Source: DASQDN01 sp035630195
Lineage (GTDB): Bacteria; Acidobacteriota; Terriglobia; Bryobacterales; Bryobacteraceae
NCBI GenBank assembly: GCA_035630195.1
Contig: DASQLD010000042.1
Location: forward strand, 1-7,758
DNA length: 7,758 nucleotides
Direction: 5' to 3'
The translations under genes and the position numbers were made by a program. The notes beneath the pieces were generated by a model. That model was not told the DNA's origin and did not search any database. It saw only the letters and a list, made by a program, of their open reading frames with translations. Position 1 is the stretch's first letter; the number at the start of each line of letters is the position of its first letter. Positions 1 through 4,658 of the stretch are shown here, piece after piece.

Positions 1-659
1 TCTCTGGATAAAGCGTCGGCATTGAGCTTACAAACGGGAGAGACTTTAGTAGCTTTCACTTTAGCCACGCCGGTCTCCTTCTCTTGACGCTGCGCGTCGC
101 TCAGCTTCTGCTTCAGTGCTTCGACGTCGGGTGAGAATTCCCAGCTTTTCGTCGTTACGCAGTGGACCGACCCGTAAGCGTGAGTGATCTTCCCGCCATA
201 CTGCTGCTGGCAACGGGTCACTAGATTCGGCTTCAGAGCCTCTAGTTCAAGCTCTATGAGCTTCAATTGTGCGCGTAATTCGAAGAATCGAGTAATCTCC
301 TGGTCTGGTGTAAGTCCGAGATCGATTTCGGGCAGTTGGTTGAAGTTGTGGTGCAGGTTAAAGGGCGGATGAAAACATTCAATTACTTTGCGCTCCAACT
401 CCCGCCGGTGACCCTCATCCCTTTCGGTCATCCAAGCGATGCACGTAACCCGATTCTCCTGCTTGAACAAGTCCATCTTTTCGTGAGCGCACAGTCTACT
501 GCGGATGCATTCGGCTATACCCGCATACCAAACGCGGCTAGAATCATCGACCGCAAAGTATATACCGGGTTCTGCCGGAAGACTGGCGGTATTACCGAGA
601 GGGACTTTTGCTAACGAATAGACGTCAACAGGCGATGGCTGCAGGCGGGGCAGGTACAC
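1..659 (-). CDS. GIY-YIG endonuclease family protein (3' partial)
   Basis: I translated this frame by hand. It is open from a GTG at 659 to base 1, giving 219 codons with no stop, so the C-terminus lies outside the window. The start is fixed by an AGGGAG Shine-Dalgarno six bases before the GTG and by an in-frame TGA further upstream. The GIY-YIG fold is clear: PGIYFAV at residues 31-37, WYAG at 44-47 (the YIG half), conserved R53/R55 and H59 in a 'CIRSRLCAHEKM' helix, catalytic-type E89 in 'ELERKVIECFHPPFN', and the closing N101. Family members cut DNA as nucleases in homing, repair or mobile elements. After residue 105 comes an E/K/L/Q-rich stretch (about 115-145 and 175-200) likely to form coiled coil. 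The target is unknown. It is divergent from the gene at 908. The domain call is secure; the biological role is not. Confidence 0.88.
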   Translation of the reverse strand, partial: MYLPRLQPSPVDVYSLAKVPLGNTASLPAEPGIYFAVDDSSRVWYAGIAECIRSRLCAHEKMDLFKQENRVTCIAWMTERDEGHRRELERKVIECFHPPFNLHHNFNQLPEIDLGLTPDQEITRFFELRAQLKLIELELEALKPNLVTRCQQQYGGKITHAYGSVHCVTTKSWEFSPDVEALKQKLSDAQRQEKETGVAKVKATKVSPVCKLNADALSR

Positions 660-665
660 TAGCTT

Positions 666-671
666 CTCCCT
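666..671 (-). promoter_or_regulatory. Strong Shine-Dalgarno of the GIY-YIG gene
   Basis: On the minus strand AGGGAG lies six bases before GTG at 659. It decides between this GTG and an in-frame GTG five codons upstream (674-672). It is the clearest ribosome binding site in the window. Confidence 0.7.
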
Positions 672-907
672 TGTACGCACGAACTGGACAAAACGCTCTG
701 AGTCTCAGCGTGTTCGAAGCGCTATTGTACTCCGGGAGTCCGGTCGTGGGAACATCACGAAGGGCGAGAAAGTACTGCGGAACGGATGTATCCCTTGGTA
801 TGGCAGATCGTTGTCACCCTTCACCGGGCCGGACGACAACCATGGACGCTCGGTGCTTTCGCTGTTATTGCATTCCGGTATCGCGTAGCCGTATTCTACT
901 TAGCACT
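672..907. other. Divergent intergenic region
   Basis: About 236 bases lie between the leftward GIY-YIG gene and the rightward secreted-protein gene. The plus-strand reading frame of the right-hand gene happens to stay open across it, but the encoded residues (rich in R, C, S and P) show no recognisable domain. Promoters for both genes are expected here; only a weak rightward candidate at 868-897 can be pointed to. Confidence 0.5.
868..897 (+). promoter_or_regulatory. Possible sigma-70-like promoter
   Basis: TTGCAT (868-873) and TATTCT (892-897) are separated by 18 bases. Transcription starting about seven bases after the -10 box would begin almost at the ATG at 908, giving a leaderless or nearly leaderless message. 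That would fit the lack of a Shine-Dalgarno there. Each hexamer matches the consensus only in part, so this may be chance. Confidence 0.25.
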
Positions 908-1768
908 ATGTTGCTCTCATGTCAGGGGCGGTTACTGGCCGCTTCATTCATCGCTCTGCTCATGCCAGTGTGTTCATTCCCGTTCCAACAGAAGACTAGT
1001 CGAGTTTGGCAAACAGGCACGTTGGAATCGGTCCACAGTAGAGTCGCTGGAAGTCGAACTCGAACCTCCCGAACCGGGGCTACGACAAGTGCTATTGAGT
1101 ACTTCACGTACACTATCCAGGGTGGAACTACAGTTTATACCGTAGAGGATTTCGCGCGAGTCGGCGGTGGACTAATGAAGATGTTGTCTCCTGAAGACCC
1201 GCAACTCACCCGATTGAAAGATCCGGTCCGATATGCAATCGAAAAGAACGCGTTCTACATCCTCGATGAGCGAGACCGAGAATTTAAAGGCAGGATAACT
1301 CTTCAGGAACGCACGATCCAAGCTGCGGCGAATCCCACTGCAGCACAGGCAGTCCGTGACGCAGCAGATGCTTCCACTGTGGAAACGAAACCTCCGAATT
1401 TGCAGGTGCTCGAAACCAAACTCTACAAGTGGTCACAAGCGGACGCTATAGCAGCCTTCGGTCAACCCAGTATGCGTAAACCGGCAGTCGACATGAACAC
1501 ACGCGCAGTCACCGGCGAGATACTGACTTTCCCGGATAAAACACGCCTCGTTCTGACGTACGACTTGACATTCGGCAGCAACGACGGGTTGCTCCGTAGT
1601 GCCGTCGCTTATCCGTTGGGTCTAACGTGGTCTGGCATGAAGAAGCTTATGACGGGAGATTTCACCACTACTGAGCAGCCCGACGGCTCCCGCATTCACG
1701 GGTACTTGACCCGGCGATTAGGAGTGCTCGAAAAGGACGACAAGGTCATTTCCATAGCGGTGTTTTGA
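908..1768 (+). CDS. Predicted exported protein, acidobacterial-type domain
   Basis: This is a 286-residue protein of unknown function. I start it at ATG 908 because the next residues form a signal peptide: R8 followed by a hydrophobic run at 9-19 (LLAASFIALLM), with cleavage likely near residue 23. The frame is open back to 608, but that part overlaps the start of the GIY-YIG gene on the other strand and has no domain character. Residues 34-39 (WQTGTL), 65-78 (YFTYTIQGGTTVYT) and 103-123 (LKDPVRYAIEKNAFYILDERD) match from memory a small exported family seen mainly in Acidobacteriota. Residues 165-286 form a second unit beginning 'YKWSQADAIAAFGQP', which resembles the start of BamE/SmpA-like folds; this is tentative. 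There is no lipobox. The alternative starts are ATG 800 and ATG 842. It converges on the ATPase gene. Confidence 0.6.
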   Translation: MLLSCQGRLLAASFIALLMPVCSFPFQQKTSRVWQTGTLESVHSRVAGSRTRTSRTGATTSAIEYFTYTIQGGTTVYTVEDFARVGGGLMKMLSPEDPQLTRLKDPVRYAIEKNAFYILDERDREFKGRITLQERTIQAAANPTAAQAVRDAADASTVETKPPNLQVLETKLYKWSQADAIAAFGQPSMRKPAVDMNTRAVTGEILTFPDKTRLVLTYDLTFGSNDGLLRSAVAYPLGLTWSGMKKLMTGDFTTTEQPDGSRIHGYLTRRLGVLEKDDKVISIAVF

Positions 1769-1780
1769 TACTTGCTTCCC

Positions 1781-1805
1781 GGTGACGGAGTGACGATGGT
1801 GACGG
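1781..1805 (+). repeat. Left arm of GTGACG iteron-like inverted repeat
   Basis: Blocks GGTGACGG, GTGACGA and GGTGACGG follow one another with single-base spacers; GTGACG occurs at 1782, 1790 and 1799. The same three blocks in the same order appear on the opposite strand at 1942-1969, so the two arms form an interrupted inverted repeat about 190 bases across. Confidence 0.75.
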
Positions 1806-1885
1806 TGTGGAGAGAGGCGTCCCCCCTCACCTGTCCAATTCGCGGCGACCTCTGTTTTTCTTTCACCATCATCACTACCATCATC

Positions 1886-1912
1886 TTTATATATAAATAT
1901 ATATAAATAAAA
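1886..1912. repeat. TA-rich core, possible DNA unwinding element
   Basis: The bases from 1886 to 1910 are all A or T, alternating as TATATA tracts, and are nearly palindromic. The stretch lies between the two GTGACG arms. Such a tract melts easily, and could serve as a duplex unwinding element or fold into a weak AT hairpin. Confidence 0.55.
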
Positions 1913-1941
1913 GACTTACGAGAGCTTAAGGCCGTTTTGCT

Positions 1942-1969
1942 CCGTCACCTTTCGTCACCCACCGTCACC
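1942..1969 (-). repeat. Right arm of GTGACG iteron-like inverted repeat
   Basis: Read on the minus strand, the blocks GGTGACGG, GTGACGA and GGTGACGG recur with a 10-base period; CGTCAC occurs on the plus strand at 1943, 1953 and 1963. The arm overlaps the last codons and the TGA stop of the ATPase gene and so encodes its GGDGG tail. Confidence 0.75.
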
Positions 1970-3247
1970 TCCTATACCAAACCGTTCGTACAAGGAGTTT
2001 CGGCGTGCTTCCTCGATTTCGATAATGCTGCCTCTTTTGACGTGTTTCGTATGAACGCCCATCTCCCGGAAGATCCTTCCTACCTTAACTGCATTCAGCC
2101 AAACGAGAGTGGAGTCCTCGACTCCCCACGTCTCCTGGACTGCTTTCGCGATCTCACCACACGTAGGCGCGTTCGCTTGCGAGGTCCTCAGTCTCTCGTA
2201 TTCGGTAAGTATTCGCGCCTCCCAGGATTCCTTCCGCTCATCCATAGAACGCCGTTCCATCAGTTCCGCATAGCTACGCAGGTCGCCCATGTACCGGGAC
2301 TTCCCACCATTGAGCAATCCGCAAATCGTTACGAGCGGACCAAGGATCTGATTCGTACGAGGTCGGACGCCAGATAGCCTGAATGATGCGTCCAACTCGA
2401 CCGTATTCAAGTGATCGAACCTCCACTGCAACGCCTTGTTCTGGATCTCAGAGGCTTCCTTTTTGAACTCTTTCCCGAGATGAAACGGAAGGTCCGTTCT
2501 CGTCGTGATCTTCGGCGTGTACTGAATGCAGCGGCTCTCCGTCGCGTCATCTTGAAACGCCTTCCGCCCGTTGATAATCTTCGGGCCGAACACGTCGTAG
2601 ATCTTCGGCTCCAGCTTGCCCTCATCGTTCTGTTCCATGCGGCTCACGGGCAATCCTTGTTGATAACCGCAGTTCAGGATTTTCACGATGTCCCCGCCGA
2701 TCTGCGATTTGGCAAAGTCGGCCTCGTCCATAAGCAACGTACCGCCGAACACTTCGATCATTCGGAACATCGGCGCGGAGGTCGCGGCCCCGGCGATAAC
2801 AAGCGGGTGATAGCACGCGGCCCCGATCACCTCTGTACCCCTCGACTTGCCAGATCCTGGTAGACCGATGAAGCGGAGATAAGGAAGGGCATGGAACTTC
2901 TCATATACCCACGTGTGGAGCGCGTACAGCGCCGCGACTGAAAGGAAGTTATCGTCGCAGTCGTAGTAACGGTAAATGAACGCACGGATCTCCGAAAGTA
3001 ATTGCTCAGTGGACCCGTACGCTTCAGCCATCTTGGGAACACGAGCAGCGCCAACGTTCACATACGCGCCTAACCATTGAACGGGTCTGAATCCTGCGTA
3101 CTCGGGGCAATACTCGATCTGGCCCTTCCGTTTGAAGCTAAACTCCAGCCCCTTCTCACCCTCGACAAGCTCTGCGTGTTCGTGGTCTTCACGCCACAAA
3201 AAGGTGATCTCTTTGTCTGGCTGGCTGGGTCGGATGCGCCGCTTCAT
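1955..3247 (-). CDS. P-loop (AAA+/helicase-like) ATPase of mobile element
   Basis: A 430-residue ATPase. Walker A is GLPGSGKS at 128-135, and Walker B is GGTLLMDEADF at 168-178 with D174/E175. A 'DDATESRCIQYTP' segment at 233-245 carries R239, a candidate arginine finger, and recalls the SRCI motif of DUF3631-like phage and plasmid ATPases. Residues 1-60 look like a separate small domain. Residues 345-415 (with 'PTCGEIAKAVQETW') resemble a C-terminal winged helix for DNA binding. No primase motif is visible, so it may work with a separate primase or as a replicative helicase or loader. The start is ATG 3247, which overlaps the stop of the preceding gene by ATGA and implies translational coupling; a GGGG lies six bases upstream. 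The gene ends inside the GTGACG repeat. The ATPase call is firm; the replication role is inferred. Confidence 0.85.
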   Translation of the reverse strand: MKRRIRPSQPDKEITFLWREDHEHAELVEGEKGLEFSFKRKGQIEYCPEYAGFRPVQWLGAYVNVGAARVPKMAEAYGSTEQLLSEIRAFIYRYYDCDDNFLSVAALYALHTWVYEKFHALPYLRFIGLPGSGKSRGTEVIGAACYHPLVIAGAATSAPMFRMIEVFGGTLLMDEADFAKSQIGGDIVKILNCGYQQGLPVSRMEQNDEGKLEPKIYDVFGPKIINGRKAFQDDATESRCIQYTPKITTRTDLPFHLGKEFKKEASEIQNKALQWRFDHLNTVELDASFRLSGVRPRTNQILGPLVTICGLLNGGKSRYMGDLRSYAELMERRSMDERKESWEARILTEYERLRTSQANAPTCGEIAKAVQETWGVEDSTLVWLNAVKVGRIFREMGVHTKHVKRGSIIEIEEARRNSLYERFGIGGDGG

Positions 3248-3522
3248 TGCTGACCCCGCATGATTACGTCAACAATTTGCGACGCGTATTTCGCGACCTT
3301 AGTGCGCCACGGTGGACTATCGAGAATAGGTATGTCCTCCGCGATGACGCTCAGTCGGCGTGCATCACCGGCAGAAAACCCTCGACAATTTGACCACCGT
3401 GTCTTTCGGACCTCGCGTTCATCTGGCGTCTGTCCTCGGTAAATGACGGAAAGAGCCCAGTAAGCAAATCCCGGATCATTCTCAATTGCAGCCTTAACGA
3501 AGGCTGTTGCTGTAAATTTCAT
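3244..3522 (-). CDS. Small conserved mobile-element-type protein
   Basis: A 92-residue protein of unknown function, starting at ATG 3522 with GGAG four bases upstream. A TTG at 3573 would add 17 residues (an R-rich leader) but has poorer support. The pattern 'YWALSVIYRGQTPDE' (21-35), then 'NCRGFSAGDARRLS' (45-58), then 'AKYASQIVDVI' (77-87) resembles, from memory, small phage and plasmid proteins of the type W-A-L-x-x-I-Y-x-x-QT-x-DE, NG-x-GFS-x-x-DA and KYA-x-QL. Those are common near replication or recombination genes and have no known activity. No catalytic motif or membrane segment is visible. Its stop overlaps the ATPase start, so the two are probably made together. Confidence 0.7.
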   Translation of the reverse strand: MKFTATAFVKAAIENDPGFAYWALSVIYRGQTPDEREVRKTRWSNCRGFSAGDARRLSVIAEDIPILDSPPWRTKVAKYASQIVDVIMRGQQ

Positions 3523-3540
3523 TGTTCTCCGTGTTCTCCG
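3523..3540 (-). repeat. Duplicated 9-base Shine-Dalgarno unit
   Basis: On the minus strand CGGAGAACA occurs twice in direct tandem immediately before ATG 3522. The GGAG cores lie 4 and 13 bases from the start codon. The nearer one is slightly close for optimal initiation. Confidence 0.6.
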
Positions 3541-3614
3541 ATCACGTCGTGACCGGATACACAGTTTGCACAAGATTTCCGGAGATTAGAAGTGGGGATA
3601 ATTAGGGCGAAATA

Positions 3615-4196
3615 TCACCCAGGGTCATCCTCCTCCCGTGGGTCGTCATCGACTGCTATCCAAGCTTCACCGCAAAGCGCTGAGATTTCTTCGTCGTCAT
3701 CTTCTGGAATTTCCAACATAAGTCTGCATAGTTCAAGAAGTCGCCCCTCAGGAGACTTTTTGAAGACTGCTAAGAACCGGTAGACCTCTCGAACGGCGTG
3801 CGCAATATCAGTTTTGGCTTGTTCAGGTACGACCACCTGTGCGATCTGCTCGATTTTCATCCTTTGCTGTCGTAGCTGCCAACAACGGTAAGCCTTGTCG
3901 CTTCTGGGTTTTCCGGCGGAACGTTTGCGTAGGTCAGAAGATAAGGTTCCCTCAGGCAGATCTATTCCGTTCAACCATAACCAACACTGGAGCAAGCCGG
4001 AATAGGTTTCTAGATCCTTCTTGTCTTTAAAGTATCTGAGCCACACACGTATGTTTCCGAAAGCATAGCGCCCAGGAGCCGGCCGGAAAGTCATCGGTCG
4101 GACGCCGTCGTAGCTGCCGACGTCCTTGACTGCGGCTTCCAGAGCCGTTATCAACTTGTTAAGTCGGGCATAGTCCCCATCCTCAAAATCACGCAC
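3615..4196 (-). CDS. Hypothetical protein with HTH-like segment and acidic tail
   Basis: A 193-residue protein that I cannot assign to a named family. It starts at GTG 4196: an in-frame TAA four codons upstream excludes a longer form, and the next ATG (4094) would remove 34 residues. The Shine-Dalgarno is weak (AGAAG). Residues 41-78 (GRYAFGNIRVWLRYFKDKKD..CWLWLNGI) are rich in aromatics. Residues 90-140 contain K/R-rich 'KRSAGKPRSDKAY' followed by 'CWQLRQQRMKIEQIAQVV' and 'AHAVREVYRFL', which reads like a sigma-region-4 or resolvase-type helix-turn-helix. The tail 162-193 is strongly acidic (EDDDEE, DDDPREEDD). It is the first gene inside the attachment site and leads the leftward cluster, a usual place for a regulator or an excision/partition accessory protein, but this is inference. 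Confidence 0.65.
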   Translation of the reverse strand: MRDFEDGDYARLNKLITALEAAVKDVGSYDGVRPMTFRPAPGRYAFGNIRVWLRYFKDKKDLETYSGLLQCWLWLNGIDLPEGTLSSDLRKRSAGKPRSDKAYRCWQLRQQRMKIEQIAQVVVPEQAKTDIAHAVREVYRFLAVFKKSPEGRLLELCRLMLEIPEDDDEEISALCGEAWIAVDDDPREEDDPG

Positions 4197-4236
4197 GCTT
4201 CTAATTTAATGCCGAGGTTAAGCCCTATGCCACGAG

Positions 4237-4266
4237 TGTGGGGACTGCTGTGGGGACCTATGGGGA
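4237..4266 (+). repeat. 12-bp-period GTGGGGAC direct repeats
   Basis: TGTGGGGACTGC (4237-4248) is followed directly by TGTGGGGACCTA (4249-4260) and then by the partial copy TGGGGAG from 4261. Tandem sites of this size about 100 bases inside a tRNA attachment core suit integrase arm-type or excisionase binding sites. They could instead be operators for the leftward cluster. Confidence 0.6.
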
Positions 4267-4296
4267 GTGGCGCTAACGAGTGAGGAAGGTGTGTGT

Positions 4297-4318
4297 CTTG
4301 TAAGCGATTCATTACAAG
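4297..4318. repeat. CTTGTAA / TTACAAG inverted repeat
   Basis: Seven-base arms match perfectly around an 8-base loop (4304-4311). No T-run follows on either strand, so this is more likely a protein binding site than an intrinsic terminator. Confidence 0.55.
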
Positions 4319-4348
4319 GCTTGGAGAGAAGCGCGGAAGCCCGTTTTG

Positions 4349-4398
4349 ACTGACTCTTAATCAGTAGGTTGAAGGTTCGATTCCTTCCGCGCTCACCA
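4349..4398 (+). other. Attachment site: 3' part of tRNA-Lys(CTT)
   Basis: The sequence follows tRNA positions 27-76 exactly. The anticodon stem ACTGA/TCAGT closes a CTCTTAA loop (4354-4360) with anticodon CTT. A five-base variable region AGGTT follows, then T stem GAAGG/CCTTC around TTCGATT (4376-4382), then acceptor strand CGCGCTC, discriminator A (4395) and encoded CCA (4396-4398). Upstream there is no D arm and no complete GAGCGCG acceptor strand. It is therefore a duplicated tRNA 3' end left by an integrative element. The anticodon arm, with two 5-base inverted arms around a 7-base loop, has the geometry of a tyrosine recombinase crossover core. Because the tRNA reads rightward, the element lies to the left and chromosome to the right. 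It is not a functional tRNA gene. Confidence 0.85.
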
Positions 4399-4419
4399 CC
4401 TAAACCTAATATCTGGTTC

Positions 4420-4638
4420 CTATAACGGCCGTTTGAAGACCAGCGCAAGGATCATCGCGGACTGGAGATCAGCCTGAGCCGTAGGTGATGGCAAGGTGCC
4501 GCACAGTTCCCAGCCTTTCGATCCTGCCTGGCGGAGGAACTCGAGAACATCACGATTTGTCGGCGCCTCCGGGAAGTCACTCCGAGCGTCTATAAACCCG
4601 CCGTCATAGTCGGCAATTGCGTACTGCCATTTTTGCAT
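4420..4638 (-). CDS. DUF4177-like small protein
   Basis: A 72-residue protein beginning MQKWQYAIADYDGG and ending 'ALVFKRPL', with central 'LEFLRQAGSKGWELCG'. This order (W-x-Y near the start, L..G-x-GWEL in the middle, FKRPL at the end) is the pattern of DUF4177, a short beta-alpha fold of unknown function. I chose ATG 4638 because the family usually starts two or three residues before the first tryptophan. A GTG at 4662 would add eight residues and overlap the DUF1552 stop as GTGA, which would fit coupled translation. Neither start has a clear Shine-Dalgarno. It ends 22 bases from the tRNA fragment, the first chromosomal gene past the junction. Confidence 0.78.
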   Translation of the reverse strand: MQKWQYAIADYDGGFIDARSDFPEAPTNRDVLEFLRQAGSKGWELCGTLPSPTAQADLQSAMILALVFKRPL

Positions 4639-4658
4639 CGCACCATTGTACGCCGAAA

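Larger units (their letters stand above)
1769..1954. other. Candidate replication origin or structured intergenic region
   Basis: This is the space between two convergent genes. It holds three GTGACG units at 1782-1804, a pyrimidine-rich CAT/ACC stretch at 1861-1885, a TA-only core at about 1886-1910, and then inverted CGTCAC units at 1943-1968. Repeated short sites beside an AT-rich unwinding region, next to a replication-type ATPase gene, is the usual architecture of an iteron origin. No initiator gene other than that ATPase is visible, and no T-run follows any stem, so a simple intrinsic terminator is not evident. The origin role is inferred. Confidence 0.35.
4197..4348. other. Element end: putative recombinase arm region
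   Basis: About 150 bases separate the tRNA fragment from the first element gene. They hold GTGGGGAC direct repeats, a CTTGTAA/TTACAAG inverted repeat, and a segment complementary to the tRNA acceptor and T stem. I see no credible gene here. The leftward promoter of the three-gene cluster should also lie here; no box pair was convincing. Confidence 0.45.

Noticed and set aside
336..614. Plus-strand open frame of 92 codons
   Set aside because: It lies fully antisense to the GIY-YIG gene, whose motifs and ribosome site are convincing; the translated sequence has no domain character.
608..907. N-terminal extension of the secreted-protein frame
   Set aside because: It overlaps the GIY-YIG start on the other strand, would bury the signal peptide a hundred residues inside the protein, and has low-complexity R/S/P content.
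786..1145. Plus-strand open frame of 119 codons with hydrophobic start
   Set aside because: It overlaps the signal peptide and first domain of the 908-1768 gene in another frame, has no Shine-Dalgarno and no recognisable family.
1781..1969. CRISPR array
   Set aside because: The repeated units are only 6-8 bases, spaced 8-10 bases apart and inverted between arms, unlike CRISPR repeats and spacers.
1937..2377. Plus-strand open frame of 146 codons
   Set aside because: It is antisense to the C-terminal half of the ATPase gene; the ATPase has Walker motifs and this frame has none.
4297..4318. Intrinsic terminator at the CTTGTAA/TTACAAG stem
   Set aside because: The stem is short and AT-rich, and no T-run follows on either strand.
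4323..4398. Complete functional tRNA-Lys gene
   Set aside because: The D arm is absent and only 13 bases separate the pseudo-acceptor strand from the anticodon stem; only positions 27-76 are tRNA.
4218..4448. Minus-strand open frame containing GRNRTFNLLIKSQ
   Set aside because: That peptide is simply the antisense translation of the tRNA-Lys 3' half, a well-known annotation artefact.
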